Positions 1 through 8,783 of a stretch of 64,000 nucleotides of DNA are shown one piece after another. Source of the DNA: G965212025 sp965237985 (lineage in GTDB: Bacteria > Pseudomonadota > Gammaproteobacteria > Poriferisulfidales > Oxydemutatoraceae). The stretch's first letter is position 1. The number at the start of each line of letters is the position of its first letter. The translations under genes and the position numbers were made by a program. The DNA lies in assembly GCA_965237985.1 (NCBI GenBank), contig OZ250161.1:558001-622000 (forward strand), written 5' to 3'. The notes beneath the pieces are model-generated. The model ran no database searches. It had not been told where the DNA came from and worked only from the letters and a program-made list of their open reading frames with translations.

Positions 1-243
1 GGACGGGTGCCACCGGCCGGCTCCGCCACAATCATGCTCAGTTTGCTCCCCGGTGCACAGGGACAGGTGCTGTCGGCCGGCTCCGCCACAATCATGCTCA
101 GTTTGTTCCCCCGATGCACAGGGACGGGTGCCACCGGCCGGCTCCGCACCAATCATGCTCAGTTTGCTCCCCGGTGCACAGGGACAGGTGCTGTCGGCCG
201 GCTCCGCCACCAACATGCTCAATTTGTTCCCCGTGCACAGGGA
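1..243. repeat. Tandem repeat, about 60 bp x 4
   Basis: Four units with a shared core TGCACAGGGAC spaced 61, 60 and 59 bp apart (cores at 53, 114, 174 and 233). Units 1 and 3 resemble each other, as do units 2 and 4, so an about 121-bp dimer has been duplicated. The array may extend left of the window. The text between cores is almost the same in every unit (CCGGCTCCGCCAC...CATGCTCA), so these are not CRISPR spacers. Short open frames across it are by-products of the repeat. Confidence 0.85.
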
Positions 244-1320
244 CGAATCGGGGCCTGATGGCACACCCAATTCGGACCTGCTTTAGCCGGCTCCGGTATT
301 GTCTACCTGCCCTCCAGCCTCCCCAATCCGTGGCCGGATGGAACGTTCTCACGGCGTGGCACCAGACCGACTCAGCAAGGAAATAATCATAGAACTGAAT
401 CTCGAGGGCCAGTTGCGCAGAAAGAAAATGATCATTGCCAATCACTTTCTACAGGGTTGATTGAAACAACGCAACGCACGTTTCGCACCAGCGCTGGCAA
501 GCTCGGTGAACGCACACCAGCCTTGCACTTGGGAAGCCACGAAACTCAAGCGCATTCTGTCTTGCCGGTTTCGCTATAAGACAGCCAAGAATCCGACTTT
601 CTCATGCGCAGGAAGCTCTGCGCACTCGGCATAGGACCCAAGCCCGTGAGCGACTGCCAATCTCGGCAGCAAGGGGAAGTGACTCACTGGAACCAAGACG
701 GGGAGAGGATGGTCACCGGCAACGAGGTGCCACCTTCTTTCACCATGGTGACTGCTGGCAAGGCCGCTGTGCAGGCAGTTACAGCAAAGATCTCAAGCTG
801 AGAATCGACCCAATCCCAACGATACGTAAAAGTACTTGGAAACCACCGGCAGGTCAGCCATGAAGGCAATCCTCAAAAACCCAAGTAGAGATAAACTCAT
901 GAACCTCATACCTGATGCTTTTTTTCGTCGGAAGTGGATATTTCTATTTTGCTTTGGCATCTGGCACGATGCAAAAATACTTGGAAAACCAGCAACTGAC
1001 TCCTGTTGTTGACCACGTCCAAAAACCCAAATGGAGATAAACTCATGAACCTCGCATCCGCTGCCTTTATGCTCTCGGAAACGAACATTTTCATCTTGGC
1101 AGACCCGTATGTGAACCATAGATTCCAACCGGGGCAGACAGAATCATTGCCAGAAACAGGCGGGGGGTTTTTGCTGCGGCACATAAAAACACCCGACTGA
1201 AGCTCAAGTGACTTTTTCTTGATACCGGTTCAGTACGCCGTAGCCTGCCTGCGTTTCCTGATTGTGCGTGGAACTATAGCGACAAAAAAACGTGCGCGTC
1301 AAACTTGGCCAGCCACTAAA
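244..1320. other. Intergenic decayed DNA with a diverged dispersed repeat
   Basis: No intact gene is visible. Positions about 340-1195 share patchy similarity, in the same order, with about 24850-25450: ACGTTCTCACGG, TCTCGAGGGC, CATGCGCA followed by CCGTGAGCGA, and TGGAAACCACC. Within the block a motif AGATAAACTCATGAACCTC occurs twice (890 and 1036). This suggests an old mobile or intergenic repeat that has lost its coding capacity. I could not assign a transposase family. Confidence 0.5.
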
Positions 1321-2457
1321 CTAATGGAAAAATTCCGAAACCAGACCACAAAGCGACAAAATAGCGTCCTTGTCCTTAAATTGCCTGACCACTTCCCCAA
1401 GATCTTCGCGCATTTGACACGCCACTTTTTTATTTCTCAAAATACGCAGGGCCGTGGCCGAAATTTTTTCAGGCACAGCATCCTTTTGCACAAATTCGGG
1501 AACAATGGTCTTCCCGGCCATGATATTTGGCATGGAAATATAGGGCGTTGAAATCAGCCGCTTCAGAATAAAATAGGTGAGACTCTGCACTTTGTAAATG
1601 GCGATCATAGGGGTTTTACACAAGGCCAGCTCTACGGTTGCTGTCCCGGAAGCGGTGATCGCCAGGTCGGCCCGTTTCATCAATGGGTACAAAGGTCCTT
1701 CGCGCACTTCTCCCGTAACCTTGGCCTCGTCCAGCTTCTGTTGAATTTTATGAGCCACAATGCCCGGAGCCAAAGGAATTGTGAAATGTACCTTCAGTCC
1801 AGCGTTACGGATGGCTCTGGCCACCTCACAAAGGATCGGCAGGTGTTGCTTTATTTCACCGGCACGGCTTCCCGGCATCAAGAGTACCGAGGTTTCATCG
1901 ATACGTAAATTGTCATCGAGTTTTGCCCTGGCAATTGTTTTTGCCAGAGGATGCCCAATAAAACAGCAGGGAATCCCGGCTTCCTGGTAAATGCGTTCCT
2001 CAAAAGGAAATATGACGCACATCATGTCGACACAGGATGCAATCTTTTTAAGCCGTTGTGGACGCCATGCCCAGATTTGCGGACTGATGAAAAAAAGCAC
2101 TTTCACCTTCAAAGCACGTGCTTTGGCCGCCAGTTTCAAATTGAAATCCGGAAAATCGGCGAGAATCAACAAATCAACATGCTCCTTCATCTCGGCGAGC
2201 AATTTATTAAAATTCCGGCGTAACCTTCTATACACTTCTCCCACTTCAAAAATACCGACCACGCTGGTTTCCGTACAGTCCGCCAGCAGTCTGACTCCTG
2301 CTTTCCGCATCTGCATCCCTCCCATACCTGAAAATTCGTAGCAGTCAGATTGCTTTTTCAATTCTTGCACCAGTTCGCCGAGGTAGGCATCACCAGACAT
2401 TTCACCCGCAACCAACATCAGTTTACGCGTGCGCGGCAAAGCGTGTAAAGCCTTCAA
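1321..2457 (-). CDS. lpxB: Lipid-A-disaccharide synthase
   Basis: LpxB (GT19 family) condenses UDP-diacylglucosamine with lipid X to form the lipid A disaccharide at the inner membrane. The 378 residues match the family length. Visible motifs are GEMSGD (18-23), SPQIWAWR, FIGHPL, LMPGSR and TASGTATVELAL of the nucleotide-sugar site. The start is TTG, overlapping the stop of the upstream aminotransferase (TTGA) with GGTGG just before it; an ATG 13 codons in is possible. It is the last gene of a five-gene minus-strand run. LpxA and LpxD are not in the window. Confidence 0.93.
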   Translation of the reverse strand: MKALHALPRTRKLMLVAGEMSGDAYLGELVQELKKQSDCYEFSGMGGMQMRKAGVRLLADCTETSVVGIFEVGEVYRRLRRNFNKLLAEMKEHVDLLILADFPDFNLKLAAKARALKVKVLFFISPQIWAWRPQRLKKIASCVDMMCVIFPFEERIYQEAGIPCCFIGHPLAKTIARAKLDDNLRIDETSVLLMPGSRAGEIKQHLPILCEVARAIRNAGLKVHFTIPLAPGIVAHKIQQKLDEAKVTGEVREGPLYPLMKRADLAITASGTATVELALCKTPMIAIYKVQSLTYFILKRLISTPYISMPNIMAGKTIVPEFVQKDAVPEKISATALRILRNKKVACQMREDLGEVVRQFKDKDAILSLCGLVSEFFH

Positions 2458-3566
2458 TTTGCCACCGCCTTTTGTATGACTTTGGCAATTCGTTCGACAT
2501 CCTGTCTTTCGAGTTCCGGATAAATGGGGAGCGACAAACAGCTCCTGGACAGTTTTTTCGCCCGAAGACAGGGGTCAGCGACTCGTATCCTTTTCAGCAA
2601 AGATGGTTGTTCGTGCAAAGCCAGTGGGTAATAAATGCAGTTGCCGATTCCCTGCTCCTGCAAAGCGCGGGCGATGGCATCCCGTTTCTTGGAAAGGATG
2701 GTGAACTGATTGAACACGTGGAAGACCTCAGGCGCGCCACCTGGCAAACGCAGTGAATCCACGTTGCCGAGTAACTCGAAATAGTGATCGGCAAGTTCTA
2801 TTCTAAGCCGGTTCTGGGATTCAATATGGCGCAGTTTGATGCGTAGAATCGCCGCCTGTATCTCGTCAAGGCGACTGTTGTAGCCCACCATCTGGTGCAG
2901 GTGTCTGCCATCGCAGCCATGATTGCGCAACAGGAGGATTTTTTCGGCAAGCCTGGAATCATGAGTCGTCACCATGCCTCCGTCTCCACAGCCACCCAGG
3001 TTTTTTGTCGGGAAAAAACTGTGGCAACCGAGGTGCCCAATACTGCCCACCTTCCTCTTCAGGTGTTCCGCACCAAATGCTTGGGCGCAATCTTCAATCA
3101 GCTTTATTCCCGCCTTTTCCGCAATCTCCAGCAGTCTACTCACGTCTGCCGCCTGCCCAAAAAGATGAATCGCAATGATGGCTCTGGTGCGTTCCGTGAG
3201 TGCCATGCCGACGGCTGCTGGGTCGATTAAAAAATTGTGCGAGAACACATCGCAAAGCACAGGCGTGGCTCCGGTATAAATCACTGCTTCGACAGGTGCG
3301 ATGAAACCAAAATCCGGAACAATCACTTCGTCACCGGGCCCGATGTCCAAGGCACGCATCGCCAGAAACAAGGAGGCTGTCCCAGATGCGCATCCCAGGG
3401 CGTGTGGCACCTTAAGATATTCAGCAACTTCATTTTCAAAGCGACGCAGTTGTGTTCCGAGAATGAATTTGCCGCTGTCGAACACTGCCCGCAAACTTTC
3501 CTGGATGGAATTCTCCAAACGCTGATGTTGGATTTTCAAACAAAAAAATGGAATTCCAGGCTTCAC
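2454..3566 (-). CDS. DegT/DnrJ/EryC1-family PLP aminotransferase
   Basis: A 370-residue fold-type I aminotransferase of the nucleotide-sugar family. Family features are the Asp in LIEDCAQAFGA (about 159), the predicted PLP lysine in FFPTKNLGGCGDGG (K188), and the substrate loop LRNHGCDGRH. Members usually aminate keto-sugars used in surface glycans or lipid A variants. Its place directly upstream of lpxB, sharing TTGA, fits an envelope-sugar role, but the substrate is not readable from sequence. The start is GTG with GGGGGTGA upstream. Confidence 0.85.
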   Translation of the reverse strand: MKPGIPFFCLKIQHQRLENSIQESLRAVFDSGKFILGTQLRRFENEVAEYLKVPHALGCASGTASLFLAMRALDIGPGDEVIVPDFGFIAPVEAVIYTGATPVLCDVFSHNFLIDPAAVGMALTERTRAIIAIHLFGQAADVSRLLEIAEKAGIKLIEDCAQAFGAEHLKRKVGSIGHLGCHSFFPTKNLGGCGDGGMVTTHDSRLAEKILLLRNHGCDGRHLHQMVGYNSRLDEIQAAILRIKLRHIESQNRLRIELADHYFELLGNVDSLRLPGGAPEVFHVFNQFTILSKKRDAIARALQEQGIGNCIYYPLALHEQPSLLKRIRVADPCLRAKKLSRSCLSLPIYPELERQDVERIAKVIQKAVAN

Positions 3567-3608
3567 CCGATCACCCCCCGGTTGATTGCCAGACGCTGCG
3601 AAAGAAAA

Positions 3609-4442
3609 TCAATGGCGCTCCGGGAAGGGTGCCGGGAAAAACGCGCTGCTTTTCTCCATCAAATAATAAACTCCCAGTCCAATCCACTCGTGGAGTGCCA
3701 AAGCAAACACATGAAGCCTGTCGAAATCCGGGAATCCGAGACGCAGGCCTTCATCCCCGGTCGTGTAATAGTCAACGGGCACCGGGGTCACATTCCAGCC
3801 TGCCTTGCGAAACGCGCCGACACTGCGCGGAATATGGTATGCCGAAGTGACCAGCAACCACTTTTCGCTCAGCAGGGGGGCTGTCAGGCGGTGGCTGTAA
3901 ACCGCATTTTCCCACGTGTTTGTTGCCCGGTTTTCGTAACGCACCCGTTCCGTCAATCCAAAGGCAGAAAAGAAAACCTGCACGGCCTCGGCTTCACTCG
4001 GTCCGCTGTATCCCAGTGATCCGGAGTAACCACTAAACACGATTTCAGAATCGGGATACTTTTTTGCCAACAACAGGACCTCGGTCAAGCGTTCAGCAGC
4101 ACTGTTCAGTTGTACGGCACCATGATGAGCGCTCAGAACCTCATCGGCTGCCCCACCAAGCACGATGATACCTTTTATGTCGTGGCCTTTCGTGCCCGGA
4201 AGGGAAAGGGGTGCATATTTGGGGAAGCGATGTTCGAGGGGGTATAAAATTATTTGGTCAAGGTTCAAAAACAGGATCAACAGCAAAGTGACAAGTACCA
4301 GAGAAATCAGTCGCCTGCCCAAGCGAAAAAATCGGCCCCACAATAGAATCGACCCGAAAACAAATAAAGCCAGCAGCAGGCTGGCGGGATGGAAAAAGTA
4401 CCAAAAAATTTTGGCCATATTAAAAAACAGCTCGCTCTCCAT
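3609..4442 (-). CDS. DUF218 membrane protein, ElyC/YdcF-like
   Basis: About 277 residues: two N-terminal membrane segments, then a soluble DUF218 domain (GIIVLGGAADE, SEIVFSGYSGSLGYSG, AEAVQVFF, ATNTWENAVYS, WLLVTSAYHIPRS). This layout matches E. coli ElyC, which is needed for peptidoglycan assembly and lipid-carrier homeostasis. The ATG at 4442 overlaps the mutM stop (TGATG), implying translational coupling. The frame stays open further upstream, but that would overlap mutM by 80 nt and add a non-family tail. ElyC-like is likely; the exact substrate is unknown. Confidence 0.8.
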   Translation of the reverse strand: MESELFFNMAKIFWYFFHPASLLLALFVFGSILLWGRFFRLGRRLISLVLVTLLLILFLNLDQIILYPLEHRFPKYAPLSLPGTKGHDIKGIIVLGGAADEVLSAHHGAVQLNSAAERLTEVLLLAKKYPDSEIVFSGYSGSLGYSGPSEAEAVQVFFSAFGLTERVRYENRATNTWENAVYSHRLTAPLLSEKWLLVTSAYHIPRSVGAFRKAGWNVTPVPVDYYTTGDEGLRLGFPDFDRLHVFALALHEWIGLGVYYLMEKSSAFFPAPFPERH

Positions 4443-5257
4443 CAGCGCTGACAATAATCGCAGTAAAAAGTGCTGCGTGCCGACACGCGAAGATTTTTCA
4501 AAGCTTTGCCACATTGGAGACATGGTTCGCCTGCCCGGCCGTAGACCCGTAGCTGCCTGTGGAAATAGCCCGGCTTTCCGTTTTCACGAACAAAGTCACG
4601 CAGGCTGGTTCCTCCGGCATTCAAGGCCTCGTTCAAAACCCGTCGTATGGCTTCAACCAGCCGGCCATATCGGGTCTGAGAAATTTTTCCGGCATGGCGC
4701 AAAGGATGAATGCCACTTTCAAAAAGCACTTCGTTCGCATAAATGTTGCCAATTCCGACTACCGTGCGTGCATTCATTAAAAAGCTTTTGACGCATATTT
4801 TTCTTCCTTTGGATTTCTCGTATAAATAATCCCCGTGAAAATGATTGTCGAACGGCTCCGGCCCCAGTGTTCTCAACAGTTTGTGTTCCAGAGGCTCTGT
4901 TGTGAGCCAAAGAATCAGACCAAACCTCCGGACATCACGAAACCGCAACATATTTCCATCTTCAAACACCCAATCAACGTGATCGTGTACAGTCGGCAAC
5001 GTCCCGGCTTTCAAAATACGCAAGCTCCCGCTCATCCCCAGGTGTAGCAACAGCGTTCCCCGCTCACAATCAAAAAGTAGGTATTTCCCCCTCCGGCGAA
5101 TCGCGTGAATGCGATTGTTTTTCAGTTTCGTGGCCATGCCGCGGGTAATGGTCTGGCGCAAATCCCGGCGGCGCACAATGACCTTGCAAATGCGCCTGCC
5201 CACTACGTGAGGGCCCAACCCACAACGCGTTACTTCCACTTCCGGTAATTCAGGCAC
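4442..5257 (-). CDS. mutM: Formamidopyrimidine-DNA glycosylase
   Basis: This bifunctional glycosylase/AP lyase removes 8-oxoguanine and Fapy lesions. It is 271 residues, the usual length. The N-terminus PELPEVE supplies the catalytic Pro and Glu after Met removal. The helix-two-turn-helix shows VVGIGNIYANEVLF, and the C-terminal zinc finger is CLQC...CDYC. The start is GTG. It follows the chorismatase by 62 nt and overlaps the ElyC-like gene. Confidence 0.96.
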   Translation of the reverse strand: MPELPEVEVTRCGLGPHVVGRRICKVIVRRRDLRQTITRGMATKLKNNRIHAIRRRGKYLLFDCERGTLLLHLGMSGSLRILKAGTLPTVHDHVDWVFEDGNMLRFRDVRRFGLILWLTTEPLEHKLLRTLGPEPFDNHFHGDYLYEKSKGRKICVKSFLMNARTVVGIGNIYANEVLFESGIHPLRHAGKISQTRYGRLVEAIRRVLNEALNAGGTSLRDFVRENGKPGYFHRQLRVYGRAGEPCLQCGKALKNLRVSARSTFYCDYCQR

Positions 5258-5319
5258 CAGACAAATAACCGCAACTCATTTTTTTCCCGACCCGCAACTG
5301 CAATCGACACACAAAAGTT

Positions 5320-6327
5320 CTAGCAGTGGAGGGTTTCAATCTCCACGGTGAGTTCAGGGCGACAGATATCCCCTTTCAGCATGACCAGAACTTCCTGGTT
5401 GTTACAGCAGGATGACAAGTATTCATGTGCTTTTTCGCTGTCAGACGGATTTGACAGATACACTTTCAAGAAACGGCGCCTCATCGCAGACTGCTCAGTC
5501 TCCGAACGCATCCAACCCCGCTCCAGAACTTCAAGGTTTTTCTGTATTTCCCGTAGCTCACCGACCAGGTTCCCTGCGCTGCGTGATTCGTGTCCGACGA
5601 TACTGGCGGTCCCGGATACAAAAACAGTGGTGCCGTTCTGCCAAGGCTGAATCACTGCACGCGCAAACAAGGGACGTTCCGCTTCAGCGTAAATGGGATA
5701 ATTCAATGGCGGCGTTTGTCGCGCGTTATCGACCGCCCGCCCAACAGTTTTTGCCGCCAGAAAATGAAAAGCACAATGAGAAGCCTCAGTACCGATGACG
5801 GTTGCCGCGCAAAGTATCCGTTTTTTTCCTGAGCTTCGTGCCGCACGCAGTCTGCCATTGCAAAACTCTTGGTAAACGGAAAGACCTGCATCGCGCCGAT
5901 AAATACCCGGCAGGTAATGCCAGGTTCTGACCAGCACCGGGTAACCCGCGTTCTCGATCGCCAGCAAAATTCTCCGATACGCATCTTCAACCCTTCCGAC
6001 GATATTTCCTGCTGTTTCCAGATAACACCAACCGAAAAGCACATGACCGTTGGCTGCGAAAAAGATATCGTCGTTTTTTTCGCAAAAAACTCTTGTGTTG
6101 CTGTACCAGGTTTCCCGCCTGACCTTGCCAATCGCCGGGACACCGGTCTGGGCACAGAAATGGTTTTCCAGCGAACTCATGTCCGCTTCAAAAGCGATTT
6201 CAACCAGCACATGTTCCGAAGATCTTTGCGTGGTCTCAGAAAAACAGACATTGCAACCGCCGATTCCATTACCGACGCTGTTCAGCAAAATTGGCACTTT
6301 TATTTTGTTACTGACCTGCTTGGCCAC
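5320..6327 (-). CDS. Chorismatase of the XanB2/FkbO/Hyg5 type
   Basis: A 335-residue protein whose overall pattern, including RETWYSNTRVFC, TWHYLPGI and FVSGTASIVGHES, fits the chorismatase family with its RidA-like fold. Xanthomonas XanB2 turns chorismate into 3- and 4-hydroxybenzoate for pigment and ubiquinone; FkbO and Hyg5 make related products. It would therefore be a ubiC-independent source of 4-hydroxybenzoate, or of an aryl head group for a pigment. No xanthomonadin or ubi genes are nearby. The start is GTG. It begins the minus-strand run ending at lpxB. Product specificity (3-HBA, 4-HBA or a diene) cannot be decided here. Confidence 0.75.
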   Translation of the reverse strand: MAKQVSNKIKVPILLNSVGNGIGGCNVCFSETTQRSSEHVLVEIAFEADMSSLENHFCAQTGVPAIGKVRRETWYSNTRVFCEKNDDIFFAANGHVLFGWCYLETAGNIVGRVEDAYRRILLAIENAGYPVLVRTWHYLPGIYRRDAGLSVYQEFCNGRLRAARSSGKKRILCAATVIGTEASHCAFHFLAAKTVGRAVDNARQTPPLNYPIYAEAERPLFARAVIQPWQNGTTVFVSGTASIVGHESRSAGNLVGELREIQKNLEVLERGWMRSETEQSAMRRRFLKVYLSNPSDSEKAHEYLSSCCNNQEVLVMLKGDICRPELTVEIETLHC

Positions 6328-6706
6328 AGAAACCCACGGCGACCTTTTGTTTTAAAAACTCCAAAGCCCAAGCTGGTGGAGCATTATAAAGGGGAGTTTG
6401 TAGAAAACGCAGTTTTTGAATACACAAAAGACTGGATTTTGAAATGCTTTTTCACAACAGCACCGGGCGGGACACACAAGCGGAACCCGAGGATTGTTTG
6501 TTCATTCCCTGCCCCCCCTGTACTCCCCCGCCTTTTTCAGCCACCAGGAAGGTGCACGCCTTCTGCACTCGCCGTCACTGGCAAAAACGGGCAGGAGCGA
6601 AGCTGGGAAGTCTGCAGCAAGGTGCCCACTAAGCTCTTCATAGTGGACTGCCGCGGTCTGGATAGAATAGTGTGATATTACTCAGCCACCAAGCATTGGA
6701 GTACCG
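6328..6706. other. Divergent intergenic region, 379 bp
   Basis: This lies between the minus-strand chorismatase and the plus-strand HyuA-like gene, so it must hold promoters for both runs. I see no convincing gene, RNA or clear -35/-10 pair. It includes a C-rich stretch near 6510-6530. Confidence 0.5.
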
Positions 6707-8716
6707 TTGCTGAAAAATCCAGAAAACAAAAGCACCATGAACTGTGTCGGCGTGGACACAGGCGGCACCTTCACCGATCTGGTTGCCTGCATAAATGGAA
6801 GGTTGCAGATAAGCAAGCAGCTTTCCACTCCACATGCCCCGGAGAACGCAATTATTGCCGGACTGAAAAAACTCGGCATCCGGGAAAAAGAACCATTCCT
6901 GCTCATACACGGAACCACGGTCGGCACCAATACCGTACTGGAAAACAAGGGCGTGAAAACCGCTTATATCTGTAACCGTGGTTTCGCAGACCTGCTCACT
7001 ATCGGGCGCCAGAATCGCGACAGGCTTTATGAACTGGCTCCAGAGCGTGAGCCACCTCCGGTCCCCCCGGAACTTTGCGTCGAAACTGGTGGGCGTCTGG
7101 CCGCTGACGGGTCTCTATTGGAGCCCCTACAGCCAGCGGACCTGACAGCATTAAAAAACAGAATTCGGGAACTCAAACCAAAAGCCGTCGCGATCAATCT
7201 GCTGTTTTCATTTCTGCACCCCGACACGGAAAAAGTCTTGGCAAAAGAACTGGAAACGAACTGTTACGTGACGTGCTCTGCCGACGTGCTTGCCGAACGG
7301 GGAGAATACGAGCGTGGCATCGCCACTTGGTTAAACAGTTACGTGGGACCCATCATGGGCCGCTATCTCAAGCGTCTGCAATCACTGCTCCCACAAACCA
7401 GTCTTCGCGTCATGCAAAGCAGTGGCAAAACCACTTCCGCACTGGCAGCGTCCCGACTCCCTGTTCACCTTTTGCTGTCCGGGCCAGCAGGCGGCGCGAT
7501 GGCTGCCAGACGCCTAGGCAGGCAGACCGGGCAAAAACAAGTGCTCAGTTTTGACATGGGCGGGACTTCAACTGATGTGGCACTGGTGGACAGCGACAGT
7601 CTGCGTTTAACCAATGAAGGACATATTGGCAGATACCCGCTTGCAATACCCATGATCGACATACACACCGTAGGGGCCGGAGGCGGCTCCATTGCTTTCA
7701 TTGACAAAGGTGGATTTCTGCGCACCGGGCCGCAATCGGCCGGGGCGGATCCAGGGCCGGCCTGCTATGAAAAAGGAGGAAGCTTGCCCACAGTCACTGA
7801 TGCCAATTTAATTCTTGGCAGGCTGCCCAGAACCTTGGGACACCACCTGCAACTTTCACTACCTGCGGCAAAGAGAGCACTGGCACCCATTGCGCAGCAG
7901 CTCAAAAAAACCATCTCTGCCTGCGCAATGGGTGTGATTGATATTGTCAATGAGCAAATGATCCAGACCCTGCGGGTTATGGCGACTCAACAGGAAAGAG
8001 CGATTGCCACTTTAATGTTGGCAGGTTTTGGAGCAACCGGCGGAACGCACGCCTGTGCTTTGGCAGAAGGTCTGAAAATTGAATCGATCATCATCCCGGC
8101 ATACGCAGGGGTGTTTTCCGCTTATGGCATGCTCGTTTCCCCCCAAGGCCTGCTTAAAACCCGCAGCCTGTGCGTGCCATTGGAAACCCTCTCCGAACAA
8201 CGTTTTCAAGAAACTTTCGCAATTTTGAAAAATTCTGCTGAACTCGAAATGCATTCGCAAGGCATCCAGAAAATACACTTCCGCAAGCTCGTCGACTTGC
8301 GTTACGTCGGCCAATCCCACGCCTTGGAACTGGAGTACCTGCCCCTGGCTTCACTGGCGGAAAAATTCCAGAAACAGCACCAGAAACAGAGAGGTTATCG
8401 TCTTGAGACTCCCGTAGAAATCGCCACGGTCAAAATCGAAGCTTTCGCACCAGCCGCCCTGAATGCAGGCACCTCCTATCCTTGGCGAAGGGAAAACCAT
8501 TCCGTGCCGGGAAAAACCCATACCGGCATCCCAATCCACTCCCGTGACACCCTGTCCCGAAATCGGATTGTCACCGGATCAGCGTTGGTCATTGACGACG
8601 TTTCAACAACTTGGATATGCGAAAACTGGGAAGCAAGGACCGATGAACAGGCGAACCTGCGTCTTTCCAAAATGGGCAGACAAACCCCAGCTGGCACCAG
8701 CCAGCCAGCTCTATAG
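6707..8716 (+). CDS. Hydantoinase/oxoprolinase subunit A (HyuA-like)
   Basis: 669 residues, close to the usual 680-700. The N-terminal GVDTGGTFTDLVA is the actin-like ATPase signature. FLLIHGTTVGTNTVLE, LLSGPAGGAMAAR, FDMGGTSTDVALV and DIHTVGAGGGSIAF follow in family order, then AGADPGPACY. Family members hydrolyse hydantoins or 5-oxoproline using ATP, normally with a HyuB partner. No HyuB is present; the next gene is unrelated and on the other strand. The TTG start at 6707 has GGAG five bases upstream; an ATG at 6737 lacks a ribosome site. Confidence 0.85.
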   Translation: MLKNPENKSTMNCVGVDTGGTFTDLVACINGRLQISKQLSTPHAPENAIIAGLKKLGIREKEPFLLIHGTTVGTNTVLENKGVKTAYICNRGFADLLTIGRQNRDRLYELAPEREPPPVPPELCVETGGRLAADGSLLEPLQPADLTALKNRIRELKPKAVAINLLFSFLHPDTEKVLAKELETNCYVTCSADVLAERGEYERGIATWLNSYVGPIMGRYLKRLQSLLPQTSLRVMQSSGKTTSALAASRLPVHLLLSGPAGGAMAARRLGRQTGQKQVLSFDMGGTSTDVALVDSDSLRLTNEGHIGRYPLAIPMIDIHTVGAGGGSIAFIDKGGFLRTGPQSAGADPGPACYEKGGSLPTVTDANLILGRLPRTLGHHLQLSLPAAKRALAPIAQQLKKTISACAMGVIDIVNEQMIQTLRVMATQQERAIATLMLAGFGATGGTHACALAEGLKIESIIIPAYAGVFSAYGMLVSPQGLLKTRSLCVPLETLSEQRFQETFAILKNSAELEMHSQGIQKIHFRKLVDLRYVGQSHALELEYLPLASLAEKFQKQHQKQRGYRLETPVEIATVKIEAFAPAALNAGTSYPWRRENHSVPGKTHTGIPIHSRDTLSRNRIVTGSALVIDDVSTTWICENWEARTDEQANLRLSKMGRQTPAGTSQPAL

Positions 8717-8783
8717 ACCCGGCCCTTTCCCAGGATCTGGCAACAACAGGGTTTTCGTTTTTCTGTACCCTGCTCCGGTTTCG

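Noticed and set aside
1..243. The left-edge repeat as a true CRISPR array
   Set aside because: The sequence between cores is nearly the same in each unit, unlike CRISPR spacers.
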